In this document: positions 1 through 9,400 of the stretch, piece by piece | How positions within the stretch are numbered: position 1 is the first letter of the stretch | How the letters are laid out: the number at the start of each line of letters is the position of its first letter | The notes under the pieces: generated by a model | What the model was told of the DNA's origin: nothing | Seen by the model: the letters and a program-made list of their open reading frames with translations, nothing else | Databases searched by the model: none | Origin: Sphingomonas sp. BT-65 | GTDB lineage: Bacteria; Pseudomonadota; Alphaproteobacteria; Sphingomonadales; Sphingomonadaceae | Direction: 5' to 3' | NCBI RefSeq assembly: GCF_026107375.2 | Contig: NZ_JAPCIA010000001.1 | Location: forward strand, 1,178,001 to 1,242,000 | Length of the DNA stretch: 64,000 nt | Position numbers and translations under genes: made by a program

Positions 1-2623
1 TGGTCGCCTCGAGATAGAATTTCACATTCTTGTTGAGGTCGAAGTTCATCGACGCCGAGAGGCTGTCATAGGGACGATAATAGGTACCGCTGCCGCCAGA
101 CGAGATGCTGGAGAGATATTTGCTCCGCCAGTTCCAGGCGAGCCGCACGCCGATCGGCCCCTTCTCATAATAGCCGACGAGATTGACGTTGTATTTCGAA
201 AGCCCCTGCAGCGGCAGATCCTCGCCGGTGCGCACGTCGGGGATACCGGTGCTGCTGTCGACATAGGTGAAGGTGGCATTGACCCCGAGCCCGTCGAGAG
301 GACCCGGCAGGAAGCTCAGCGGCTGGCTCATCTGGGCCTCGAGGCCCTTGATCTTGCCGCCCTGGCCGTTGACCGTGCGGGTGATCGCGAAGAGGCCGTC
401 GGGATTGTTCACCGGGTCCGGCGTGAAACCCGGAATCTCCTCAAAGAAGACACGCCGGTAGAGGAAGGTTTCGACGTCCTTGTAGAAAAGGGCGACCGAA
501 TAGATCGCGCCCTTTGTCGGATAGAATTCAAGCGAAGCGTCGAGAGAGTTGACGCGGAACGGCTCGAGAGCTGGATTGCCGGCCGTAGCGACGCCCGAGG
601 ATTCGACGACCGAAAAGGACGGCGTCAGGTCGGTGGTGTCGGCGCGCGCCATGCTGCGCGCGGCGCCCAGGCGGAGCAGCGTCCGCGGCGCCACCTCGAA
701 GCGCAGCGACGCACTCGGCAGCCAGTCGTCATAGCGCACGAACTGGTTGTTGGGGCGCACGCTGTCGGGATCGTAGCGGACGCCGGCCCAGCCGAATGCG
801 TCGACCTCGTTGCGCACATAGCGCAGCCCGACATTGCCCGAGAAGGGAATGCCGAACAGCGACGAGCGGAAATCGGCCTGGCCATAGGCCGCGTAGGTGG
901 TCTCGACGAGCCGGTAGGACGAGGTCGGATCGAACAATTGGGGCTCGCACGTCGCCACGATCGCCTCGCACACATAGTCCGAGGTCCCGAGCGGCACGCC
1001 GGTCATGTAGGCGCGCGGGAAATTCCCCTCCACGCCCTCCAGGAAGTCGGGATATTCCGCGACGCGCCAGTTGCCCGGAAAGTTGGTCACCGGCGCCGAG
1101 GTGCCCGAGAAGATGACCTGATTGCGATAGGTGCCGCGATCGGAATCGACCCGGTTGTAGCGCACACCCAGCTTCACGTTGCGCAGGAAGCCGTCCAGTT
1201 CCTGGACGACATCGAGCTTCCCCGACACCTCCTTTGACGCATAGTCGAAGAAATTGTCGAACGAGGTGTTGAACACGAAGTTCGCCGGATTGGTGAGATC
1301 GAGGCCGTTGGGGAAGGTGACCGCCGGCACCAGCGCGTCGCGGAAATCGAAGGCGACGACCTGCTGGGTGCGCGTTTTGGTACTCAGATAGGACTGGGTA
1401 TAGTCCTGACTCGCCTCGGAATAGGCGAACTCGCCCGAGATCGTCAGCCGGTCGGTCACGTCCCAGCTGCCGCCCACCGCGCCCGAATAGATGTTGGTGG
1501 GGAGTTGGATGACCTCGCCATTCCCCTGGATGTTGGTCGCGCGGAAGGTGCCGGCGATCAGGTTCTCATTCTCATCGACTGTGAGCTGGGTATAGGCGCT
1601 CCCGGTGGGCTGCAGGGGGATGGCGAGCCAGTTTCGGTCGCGCACGGTATTGGCGCGCGCATAGAGGAAATCGAAATAGCCACGGAACCGCGATGACGGC
1701 GTCCAGTTGACGCTCGCCACGAGGCCAAGCTTTTCGCGCTCTTCCTCAAGGACCTGGAACCGCAAGTCGTTGATCCAGTGAACCGGCGATCCGTCGCCGT
1801 TCGGGTCGAGTGGAATGCCCGCGGGATTGTTGTTGAAACGGCTGTCGAACGGCCGGAAGCCCGTGGCGCTGTCGAACGAATCAGTGCGGATATTGAGCTT
1901 CTGATAGTTGATGCCGAACGACACGCCGAGCGTGCCGTCGAACAGCGACTTGGAGACCAGCGCGGTGCCGCGCCCGGAGAATTTGCCCGACTTGTCCTTG
2001 TAGACACCCTCCACCGAGGCGCCGAAGAAGAACGGCCGGCTGGCCGAAGGCCGGCGCGTCATGATGTTGACGGTACCACCGATCGAACCCTCGATGTTCG
2101 ACGCAGCTGGCGATTTGGTCACGTCCATCCGCCCCACGAGTTCGGACGGGATCAGCGTCATCACGCTATAGGCGCCTTCGTCTGGACCGTCGGGGCCGCG
2201 GCCATAGGGGCTGACGAGCGTGCGGCCATTGAATTCGAGCCGGTTCTGGCGAAGGCCGCGGATCGAGATCTCCTTGGCCTCGTCGATGCCCTGCTCGACC
2301 TGCACGCCGGAGACGCGCGAGAGCGATTCGGCGACGTTGCGGTCGGGGAGCTTGCCGATGTCCTCGGCGACGATCGAATCGACGATCTGGTCGGAATTGC
2401 GCTTGATGTCGATGCTCTGGGCAAGGCTCTCGCGGATACCCGTGACGATAACTTCTTCGGCGCCTTCGCCAGCAGCCGGCGCTGGCGTCGAGGTGCCATC
2501 TTGCTGCCGCGGCGCTGTCGCGACCTGACCAGGCTGCGCCGCGGTCTGAGCATAGCACAACGTTGAGGTCGAGCTCAGCGCCAGCCCAAAGACATTCAAA
2601 GCGATTACGCGGCCTTTAGCCAT
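1..2623 (-). CDS. TonB-dependent receptor (3' end outside window)
   Basis: Outer-membrane, TonB-energised transporter of unknown substrate; about 874 N-terminal residues lie in the window and the C-terminal barrel end is cut off at position 1. The start ATG (2623-2621) follows GGGGAGG by seven bases. A signal peptide covers about residues 1-25, a TonB-box-like EEVIVTGIRES sits near residue 52, and the plug begins with the SIDIKRNSDQIVDS and EDIGKLPDRNVAESL pattern typical of the large Caulobacter/Sphingomonas receptors, which often import sugars or other polymers rather than siderophores. RGLRQNRLEFNGR and NIEGSIGGTVNIMTRRP belong to the plug. The gene stands alone behind its own promoter at 2667-2695. 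Family assignment is secure; substrate is not. Confidence 0.93.
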   Translation of the reverse strand, partial: MAKGRVIALNVFGLALSSTSTLCYAQTAAQPGQVATAPRQQDGTSTPAPAAGEGAEEVIVTGIRESLAQSIDIKRNSDQIVDSIVAEDIGKLPDRNVAESLSRVSGVQVEQGIDEAKEISIRGLRQNRLEFNGRTLVSPYGRGPDGPDEGAYSVMTLIPSELVGRMDVTKSPAASNIEGSIGGTVNIMTRRPSASRPFFFGASVEGVYKDKSGKFSGRGTALVSKSLFDGTLGVSFGINYQKLNIRTDSFDSATGFRPFDSRFNNNPAGIPLDPNGDGSPVHWINDLRFQVLEEEREKLGLVASVNWTPSSRFRGYFDFLYARANTVRDRNWLAIPLQPTGSAYTQLTVDENENLIAGTFRATNIQGNGEVIQLPTNIYSGAVGGSWDVTDRLTISGEFAYSEASQDYTQSYLSTKTRTQQVVAFDFRDALVPAVTFPNGLDLTNPANFVFNTSFDNFFDYASKEVSGKLDVVQELDGFLRNVKLGVRYNRVDSDRGTYRNQVIFSGTSAPVTNFPGNWRVAEYPDFLEGVEGNFPRAYMTGVPLGTSDYVCEAIVATCEPQLFDPTSSYRLVETTYAAYGQADFRSSLFGIPFSGNVGLRYVRNEVDAFGWAGVRYDPDSVRPNNQFVRYDDWLPSASLRFEVAPRTLLRLGAARSMARADTTDLTPSFSVVESSGVATAGNPALEPFRVNSLDASLEFYPTKGAIYSVALFYKDVETFLYRRVFFEEIPGFTPDPVNNPDGLFAITRTVNGQGGKIKGLEAQMSQPLSFLPGPLDGLGVNATFTYVDSSTGIPDVRTGEDLPLQGLSKYNVNLVGYYEKGPIGVRLAWNWRSKYLSSISSGGSGTYYRPYDSLSASMNFDLNKNVKFYLEAT

Positions 2624-2666
2624 TTCAGCCTCCCCAATTGCAGCGATTACCCGCCACTTGAAGTGC

Positions 2667-2695
2667 ATAATGTTGCTAATTTAGCCATCTGTCAA
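2667..2695 (-). promoter_or_regulatory. Predicted sigma-70 promoter of the TonB receptor
   Basis: On the minus strand a perfect -35 TTGACA (2695-2690) is followed after exactly 17 bases by CATTAT (2672-2667), four of six matches to TATAAT. The implied transcript would begin near 2660, giving a leader of about 37 bases before the receptor start at 2623. Confidence 0.6.
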
Positions 2696-2923
2696 TTGAG
2701 CATGAGTGAAGGGTGGGCAACGCTGCTTTCAAGGGGCCTCTGGCTATGCAACAGCGCTCCGGCTCTGCGCGGCACCTGCGCCGAGATCGCTACAGCCTGG
2801 GATTATTTGTGACTAATATAGCACCCATGGGCGTGGAGCGAAATACTCGGAGCACAGCCCCAGCCTCATTGGCCCACAGCGCGATATATTGCGATGCGCC
2901 GCCGCGTTGATCCGCAGCGCACC
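2696..2923. other. Intergenic spacer, no gene seen
   Basis: About 230 bases between the receptor promoter and the stop of the TetR gene. A short open frame on the plus strand (2713-2910) has no Shine-Dalgarno sequence, no recognisable domain and atypical composition, so it is not called. Confidence 0.5.
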
Positions 2924-3580
2924 CTAGCCTTCAAGGCTTGACAGGCTGTCAGCCATTGCCAAGCGGCGCACACTGATCAGACCGAGCAACATTTCCAGCT
3001 GGCGCGCGGCGGTCTTAGTGACAGGAGGCTGAAGCCTGACGCGGCCCGCCAAGTGCAGCATGGCAAGACCGTGAAGCGCAGCCCAGATCACATGCCCGAT
3101 CCCGTTCAGCTCGGCATCGTCCGCGCCGGGGTTCAGCCGCCGCAGCAGATCAATGAGCAGCTGCCAGCTGAGGGCATTCTGCAGCGCCCCCTCGGGCCGG
3201 AACTCGATATCGCCCAGCCATTCGTCGAACATCAGGCGATATTCGTGCTCGTTGGCGATCGCGAATTCGAGATAGGCCACGCCCGCGCCGTAGAGTTGCG
3301 CACGCGGTTCGCCGCTAGTCTCGGTGCCGGCGCGGAGCGCGTCGGTGAAACGCGTCGAGATCTCCGACTTGAGGTCGCGGAACAGTTCTTCCTTGTCGGC
3401 ATAATAGCGATAGGCGGTCATCGGACTGATGTTCAGCGATGCCGCAAGCCCACGCATCGACACATTCCGCGCGCCCCGTTCGCGCAGCTCGCGAAGCGCC
3501 GCCGCGCGCAACACTTCGCGTGCCTGGTCGTGCCCGGCGGCGGCTGCCCATCGCGCGCCCAGTTCGCACCCGGCGCTCAA
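2924..3580 (-). CDS. TetR/AcrR-family transcriptional regulator
   Basis: 218-residue DNA-binding repressor. An N-terminal helix-turn-helix (about residues 22-66) reads AALRELRERGARNVSMRGLA then LNISPMTAYRYYADKEEL, the classical TetR pattern. The C-terminal half (GVAYLEFAIANEHEYRLMFDEW ... HVIWAALHGLAMLHLAGR) resembles the ligand domain with a WHG-like motif. The start is a TTG (3580-3578) overlapping the stop TGA of the upstream LytTR gene, so the two are translationally coupled. The neighbouring divergent RND efflux operon and the 13-bp palindrome at 4396-4408 make local repression of the pump, and autoregulation, the likely job; this is inferred. The ligand is unknown. Confidence 0.88.
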   Translation of the reverse strand: MSAGCELGARWAAAAGHDQAREVLRAAALRELRERGARNVSMRGLAASLNISPMTAYRYYADKEELFRDLKSEISTRFTDALRAGTETSGEPRAQLYGAGVAYLEFAIANEHEYRLMFDEWLGDIEFRPEGALQNALSWQLLIDLLRRLNPGADDAELNGIGHVIWAALHGLAMLHLAGRVRLQPPVTKTAARQLEMLLGLISVRRLAMADSLSSLEG

Positions 3581-4374
3581 TGCCCGAACGTCTCGCGCAC
3601 GGTCTGCGAATAGGGCTTGGAGACCGGGACGGTCAGCCCGTTGTGCAGCTCAATCCGCAATGTCCTGCCCGCGCGGCCGCCGGCCTTTACCGCGGCATGC
3701 GCGACCCACCAGGACCGGTGGACCCGCAGCCCCCGTTCCCCCAACGCCGCCACGGCATCGCCCATGCGCATCAACACCATCGCCGAACCACGGGCGGTAT
3801 GGATGCGAACATAATGGTCCTCCATCTGCAGGCAGAGGATCGGCCCGCGCAGATGCAGGGGCAGCCGCTCCTGCAGCGCGTCGACGACCGGCTCCGCGAT
3901 GCGCGGCTCGGCGACGGGCACCTCCGCATCCGTGACGAAACGGTGGATGCGCGGCCGCCGCCCGATCATTGCGATCGAGACGAGCGTCATGCCGGCCCCG
4001 ACCAGCAGCGTCTTGGGATAGAGGTGCAGGACCTTGTGCCAGGCAGGCGTGACGTGGAACAGCGCCTGGATGGCCGGGGCGACCGCCAGCAGCATCGGAA
4101 ACGTGGCAAGCATCAGCTTCACCGCCAGCCGTTGCGACCAGGAGAGATGCCGGGCGAGCGGGCTGCGGTCGACCAACGCCTCCACGACCATCATCAATAC
4201 GCACCAAACCGCACAAAGACCGATCCAGAAGCCGAGGCGCTGCAGCGGTTCGCTCTGATAGGTATGGAACGGGCCCCATAGAGCGAGCAGGAAGCCGCAG
4301 GCGACGGCGAGTCCCACCTCGGCCCAGAAACGCTCGGCCCATCGGGGCACTGGCAAAACCGCGAAATCACGCAT
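3577..4374 (-). CDS. Membrane-anchored LytTR DNA-binding regulator
   Basis: 265-residue protein with about four hydrophobic segments in its first 140 residues (WAEVGLAVACGFLLALWG, LGFWIGLCAVWCVLMMVVEAL, LAVKLMLATFPMLLAVAPAI, TLLVGAGMTLVSIAMI) followed by a C-terminal LytTR domain from about residue 165 (GPILCLQMEDHYVRIHTARG ... GLRVHRSWWVAHAAV ... GLTVPVSKPYSQTVRE). Such proteins are membrane-tethered transcription factors without a receiver domain. The start at 4374 is preferred over the ATG at 4413 because GGGAGG lies six bases upstream of it. First gene of a two-gene operon with the TetR gene, divergent from the efflux operon. Its sensed signal is unknown. Confidence 0.88.
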   Translation of the reverse strand: MRDFAVLPVPRWAERFWAEVGLAVACGFLLALWGPFHTYQSEPLQRLGFWIGLCAVWCVLMMVVEALVDRSPLARHLSWSQRLAVKLMLATFPMLLAVAPAIQALFHVTPAWHKVLHLYPKTLLVGAGMTLVSIAMIGRRPRIHRFVTDAEVPVAEPRIAEPVVDALQERLPLHLRGPILCLQMEDHYVRIHTARGSAMVLMRMGDAVAALGERGLRVHRSWWVAHAAVKAGGRAGRTLRIELHNGLTVPVSKPYSQTVRETFGH

Positions 4375-4395
4375 GACCAACCTCCCGCGAACTCG

Positions 4396-4408
4396 TTTAC
4401 ACTGTAAA
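4396..4408. promoter_or_regulatory. 13-bp palindrome, candidate TetR operator
   Basis: TTTACACTGTAAA is a perfect inverted repeat around a central C in the 131-bp gap between the divergent LytTR-TetR operon and the MipA/RND operon. On the minus strand it overlaps a plausible -10 (TACAGT) 17 bases after TTGCGT, so binding would block the regulator's own promoter. The assignment to the adjacent TetR protein is by position only. Confidence 0.45.
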
Positions 4409-4505
4409 TTCACGAAGTCGCCGACGCAACCGCGTAGTTGCGCTCGCGGCGCGATCCGGCCCCCCGATAGCGGACGGCACCCCCATGTTCGCCCGGAGTT
4501 GCCCG

Positions 4506-5324
4506 ATGCCCGACAAGATGCTGCCGCCGCTGATGCCGATCGTCCTGCTCCTGCTGCCTGCTCCCGCGCTGGCGCAGGCGGCCGATGAAACCGCTCCGCC
4601 CGAGGAGGAAGGCTGGTCCGGATTCGTCGCGATCGGACCCGCGCTCGCGCCGCGCTTCGAAGGTTCGGACGAATATCGGCTGGTTCCGTTCGCGATCGGC
4701 ACGGTACGCAACGGCGGCGTGTCGGTGGATCTCCGGGGATCGCAGCTCCGCGCCGATATCGTGCCTGCAGATCGGCTCGCGCTCGGCCCGCTCGTCAACG
4801 TCCGCCTCGGGCGCGATAGCGACGCGGGTGGCCGCGTCGGCGTACTCGACGAGATCGATGCGGCGGTCGAGCTCGGCGGCTTCGTCGGCATCCGGCTGGG
4901 CGGCGACCGCACGGGACAGGGCCAGCTCCAGCTCGATCTGACGGCGATCGCCGATGTCTCGGGAACGCATGACGGCGTGCTGGTCACCGGCGGCGTCACC
5001 TATCTCGCCTTGCGGACGCAGCGCTTCTCGCTCGCGCTCGACACCCAGGCGACCTGGGGCGACGGCGCCTATACGCGGACCTATTTCGGGATCACCCCGG
5101 GCGAAGCGACGCGCTCTGGTCTCGCAGCCTATGACCCCGGCGCTTCGCTGCGCGATGCCGGGGCAGGCGTGACGATCGGTTATCAGTTCGACCGGCGCTG
5201 GGGGCTGCTCGGCCGCCTCGGCTGGAGCTATTTGCTCGGCGACGCCGCCGACAGTCCGATCGTGCGCGACGAGGGTTCCCGCCATCAGGGCGTTGCCGGA
5301 CTCGCGCTCTCGTACCGCTTCTAG
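4506..5324 (+). CDS. MipA/OmpV family outer-membrane protein
   Basis: 272-residue outer-membrane beta-barrel with a signal peptide ending in APALAQA. The body shows the family features: GWSGFVAIGPALAPRFEGSDEYRLVP, DLRGSQLRADIV, and a C-terminal LALSYRF ending in phenylalanine as barrels do. E. coli MipA is linked to murein-synthesis scaffolding, but the broader family also includes OmpV-like porins, and the role here is open. ATG 4506 is chosen over 4485 because GGAG lies seven bases upstream. It heads the operon that continues with a 40-aa peptide and the three RND efflux genes, so export or envelope stress is the likely context. Confidence 0.85.
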   Translation: MPDKMLPPLMPIVLLLLPAPALAQAADETAPPEEEGWSGFVAIGPALAPRFEGSDEYRLVPFAIGTVRNGGVSVDLRGSQLRADIVPADRLALGPLVNVRLGRDSDAGGRVGVLDEIDAAVELGGFVGIRLGGDRTGQGQLQLDLTAIADVSGTHDGVLVTGGVTYLALRTQRFSLALDTQATWGDGAYTRTYFGITPGEATRSGLAAYDPGASLRDAGAGVTIGYQFDRRWGLLGRLGWSYLLGDAADSPIVRDEGSRHQGVAGLALSYRF

Positions 5325-5338
5325 CGCCGTGCCGGCCG

Positions 5339-5461
5339 ATGCGCTGGTGGCAGCGGCTCCTGCTCGGTCTCGCCGGGCTCGCCCTGATCGCCTGCGGCAT
5401 CGGCTGGACCTGCTCCTGCTCCGACATGCCAAGCGCACAAAGGGACGCCGACCACCAATGA
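5339..5461 (+). CDS. 40-aa hydrophobic peptide between MipA and the RND adaptor
   Basis: A short frame (41 codons with stop) begins 14 bases after the MipA stop and ends in an ATGA overlap with the adaptor start at 5458. It encodes MRWWQRLLLGLAGLALIACG followed by IGWTCSCSDMPSAQ and a short polar tail: one transmembrane-like or lipobox-like segment (ALIAC) and a CSC cluster. The tight coupling on both sides argues that it is translated. No homologue is recognised; it could be an accessory peptide of the pump, or only a coupling device for the downstream start. Confidence 0.5.
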   Translation: MRWWQRLLLGLAGLALIACGIGWTCSCSDMPSAQRDADHQ

Positions 5462-6495
5462 CCTTCTTCAGGCAAATCCCGCTGGTGACGTGCGCGCTGC
5501 TGCTTGCCGGCTGCGGCGCCGCGCAACCTCCCGCAACCGAGCCCGAGCCCCTCCCGGTGGAAGTGGTCGCCGCGAACCCGCAAGGCGATGCCGGCGCGAT
5601 ATCGGCGGTCGGGCGGATCGCGCACCAGCGCGAGATGACGCTGGCGTTCCGCGTCGCGGGAACGCTCGCACGGCTGGACGCCGATATCGGCGATCGGGTG
5701 GGGCGGGGCCAGGCGCTCGCCGCGCTCGATGCGCGCGATCTCGTGGCGCGCGTGGCGCAGGCCGAAGGCGATGTCCGCCGCTCCGAGCGGGCCGCGGCTC
5801 GCTATGCAGTGCTGAGCGAGAGCGGCGCGGTGGCGCGTGCCCGCTATGACGATGAACGCACAGCGCTCGACCAGGCGCGGGCGGCACTGCGCGCTGCCGC
5901 GTTCGATCGCGACTCCGCGCAGTTGCGTGCCCCGGCCGCGGGTGTGGTTCTGGAGCGCATCGCCCAGGCCGGCGAGACCGTGTCGCCCGGCCAGGCGGTC
6001 CTGCGCATCGCCGACACCGCCAGTCCCTTGCTGGTACGCCTGCCGGTGCCCGAGGGGCAGCTTGTCCGCGTCCGGTCCGGCGCGGCCGCGCGCCTGACAG
6101 CCGGGGACCGGATCGTCACCGGCACGGTGAGCCGCATCGGGGCACAGGTCGATGCCCGCACCGGCACCGCCGAAGTCGAGATCCGGCTCTCCGATGCCCG
6201 CGGGCTGGTCAGCGGCATGACCGGCACCGTCGAGATCGACGCCCCGGCCGCGGGTGGCGCGGGCATCGCCGCCATTCCGGCCGAGGCGGTGCTGGAGGCG
6301 AAGGGCAGCCAGGCCGCGCTGTTCCTGCTCGATCGCCAGACGCAGCGCGCGCGGCGGCGGATCGTGCGCTTCGTCGGCTTCACCGGTGACGAGGCGTTGG
6401 TCGCGGGGCTGCCCGCGGGCGCGCAGGTCATCACCTCCGGCGCGGGCTTCGCCGCCGACGGGCAGCGCGTACGCGTGACCGGAGGTGTGCGTTGA
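5458..6495 (+). CDS. RND efflux periplasmic adaptor (membrane fusion protein)
   Basis: 345-residue lipoprotein adaptor that bridges the inner-membrane RND pump and the outer-membrane factor. The start at 5458 gives a lipoprotein signal with lipobox LLAGC (Cys about residue 17). A biotinyl-lipoyl-like half (IGDRVGRGQALAALDARDL) precedes a short helical hairpin (VARVAQAEGDVRRSERAAARY) and the second half (LRAPAAGVVLERIAQAGETVSPGQ), then beta-barrel and membrane-proximal domains with AIPAEAVLEAKGSQAALFLL. It overlaps the upstream 40-aa frame by ATGA and the pump gene by one base, so the operon is co-translated. Confidence 0.93.
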   Translation: MTFFRQIPLVTCALLLAGCGAAQPPATEPEPLPVEVVAANPQGDAGAISAVGRIAHQREMTLAFRVAGTLARLDADIGDRVGRGQALAALDARDLVARVAQAEGDVRRSERAAARYAVLSESGAVARARYDDERTALDQARAALRAAAFDRDSAQLRAPAAGVVLERIAQAGETVSPGQAVLRIADTASPLLVRLPVPEGQLVRVRSGAAARLTAGDRIVTGTVSRIGAQVDARTGTAEVEIRLSDARGLVSGMTGTVEIDAPAAGGAGIAAIPAEAVLEAKGSQAALFLLDRQTQRARRRIVRFVGFTGDEALVAGLPAGAQVITSGAGFAADGQRVRVTGGVR

Positions 6496-9400
6496 TGCGC
6501 TTCAATCCCGCTACCTTCTTTGTCCGGCGCTGGCAGTTCACGCTGGTGCTGTTCGCGCTGTGCGCGCTGCTCGGCCTCAACGCCTTTTCGGCGATCCCGC
6601 GCACGGAGGACCCGCAATTTCCCTCGCCCTTCATGACCGTGCGCACGGTCATGCCCGGCGCGACCCCGGCGGAGATGGAACAGCTCGTCTCCAAGCCGAT
6701 CGAAGACGCGCTCGACGCGCTCGACGATGTCGAGGAGGTGCGCTCGACCAGTGCCGACGGCAGCTCGCAGGTGCGCGTCGAGTTCACCTGGGGCACCAAT
6801 TCCGACCGCAAATATGACGAGGTGGTGCGCGAGGTGAATGCGCTCCGTTCGCGCCTGCCCGCCGGCGTGACGCGGATGGACGTTCAGCGCGCGCGCACGA
6901 TCGAGGTTTCGATCATGCAGGTCGCGCTGGTGAGCGAGCACTTGCCCATGCGTCGGTTGGAGAAGACCGCGGACCGGCTGCGCGAAGCGATCCAGCGCGT
7001 TCCGGGCGTGCGCGACGCACGCTATTGGGGCGTGCCGCCTTCGGAGATGCGCGTCGCGCTCGATCTCGGGAAACTGGCGCAACTGAGACTGCCAGCGAGC
7101 GCGGTCGCCGACGCGCTTGCCCGGGCGGGGGTGGAAGCGCCGGTCGGCGCGGTCCATGCCGGCGACCGGCGGCTGACCGTGCGCCAGGGCGGCGCGTTCG
7201 ACAGCATCGCCGCGGTCCAGGCCGTGCCGGTGGCGAGCCTCAACAGCCGGGTGGTGCATGTGCGCGACGTGGCCGAGGTCTCGTGGAACACCGCCGAACT
7301 CGAGCACATCACGCGCTTCGGCGGCAAGCGAGCCGTGCTGGTCTCAGCCAACCAGAAGGAAGGCGGCGACGTCACTGCGATCACCCGCGACCTGCGTGCG
7401 ACGCTCGACGCATTCGAGAAGACCCTGCCCGCCGGGGTGAAGCTCGAGCGGGCCTTCTTCCAGGCCGATAATGTCAGCCATCGCCTCGGCGGCCTCACGC
7501 GCGATTTCGTGCTGGCGCTGCTGATCGTCGCCGTCACGCTGCTTCCGCTCGGCTGGCGCGCAGCGGGCGTGGTGATGGTGTCGATCCCGCTTTCGCTGCT
7601 GATGGGACTGGCGCTGATCCATGCCCTCGGCTTCAGCCTCAACCAGCTCTCGATCGCCGGCTTCGTGCTCTCGCTCGGTCTGCTGGTCGACGATTCGATT
7701 GTGGTGACCGAGAATATCGCCCGGCGCCTGCGCGAAGGCGAGGACCGGCTGACCGCCGCAGTGCAGGGCACCGGCCAGATTGCGCTGGCGGTGATCGGCT
7801 GCACCGGCTGCCTCATGCTCGCCTTCCTGCCGCTGATGATGCTGCCCGAGGGGTCGGGCGCCTTCATCCGCGCGCTGCCGGTGACCGTGCTGGCGACGGT
7901 GGCGGCGTCCTTCGTCGTGTCGATGACGGTCATCCCCTTCGTCGCCAGCCGCCTGCTCTCGCGCCACGAGGATCACGACGGCAACCGCCTGCTGCGCGCG
8001 ATCAATCAGGGCATCCACCGCCTCTACCGCCCGGTGCTCCACTACGGCCTGGAGCGTCCGTGGCGCGCACTGGCGGTGATCCTGGCGCTATGCCTGCTCA
8101 CCGTGCCGCTGCTGGGCGCGATCGGCAGCAGCCTGTTCCCGCCCGCCGAGACCCCGCAGTTTCTGGTGCGCGTGGAAACGCCCGAGGGCACCGCGCTGGC
8201 CGCCACTGACCGCGCCGTCGCCCATGTCGAGCGCCGGCTGGCGCGCGAGCCGGGCATCGCCTGGTATGCCGCCAATAGCGGCCGGGGCAATCCGCAGCTC
8301 TATTACAATGTCGGCCAGCAGGAGCCGGCGCCCAATTTCGGCGAGGTGGCGGCTGCCTTTCCCGTCTGGCACGCGGGTGAGAGTGACGCCAAGATAGAGC
8401 AGCTGCGCCGCGAGTTCGCCGCCTATGCAGGCGCCAAGATCAGCGTTCTCGTCTTCGAACAGGGCGCCCAGACCGAGGCGCCGGTGGCGATCCGCATCAG
8501 CGGGCCCGAGCTGGCCACGCTGAAGACGCTCGCGCGCACCGCTGAAACGGCACTCGCCGCCACGCCCGGCGTGCGCGACGTGGGCAATCCGCTGCAGCTC
8601 GACCGCACCGACCTGTCGCTTGGCATCGACGACGACAAGGCGGCGGCGCTCGGCGTTGCGGCGGGCGATGCACGGCGCGTCACCCGGCTGGCGCTGAGCG
8701 GCGAACCCGCCGCGCGGTTCCGCGACGCCGACGGCGACGACTATCCGGTGATGGTGCGCCTGCCGATGGAGACGCGCAACGAGCTCGCCGTGCTCGACCG
8801 GATCTATGCCCCGGGCCGTGACGGCGCTGCCGTTCCGCTTTCCGCCATCGCCAAACCCTCGCCCCAAGGCGGGCCTGCCCGGATCGACCGGCTCAACCGC
8901 GACCGCACGGTCACCGTCACCGCCTATGTCCGCCCCGGCTTTCTCACTTCCCGCGTCACGGCGGATGGCGTCGCACATGTCCTGCAGGCACTCAGCCTGC
9001 CGCCCGGCTACCGCCTGTCGATCGGCGGCGAGGCCGAGGCCCAGTCGCGCAGCTTCGCGGGGCTTGGAGCCGCGATCGTAATCGCGGTGCTCGGAATCCT
9101 CGCGGTGCTGGTGCTCGAATTCGGCCGCTTCCGCACCGTTGCCGTGGTGGCGGGAATCATCCCGCTCGGGCTGCTCGGCGCCGTCGCCGCGCTGTGGGTG
9201 ACCGGCTACTCGCTGTCCTTCACCGCCACGATCGGGCTGGTTGCGCTGATCGGGATCGAGATCAAGAACTCGATCCTGCTCGTCGACTTCACCGAGCAGC
9301 TTCGTGCCGAGGGAATGCGCGTCCGCGAGGCGATCGAGCGGGCAGGCGAGGTGCGCTTCCTGCCCGTGCTGCTCACCTCGGTCACCGCGATCGGCGGGTT

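Noticed and set aside
2713..2910. 65-codon plus-strand frame in the receptor-TetR gap
   Set aside because: No Shine-Dalgarno sequence, no motif, composition unlike neighbouring genes.
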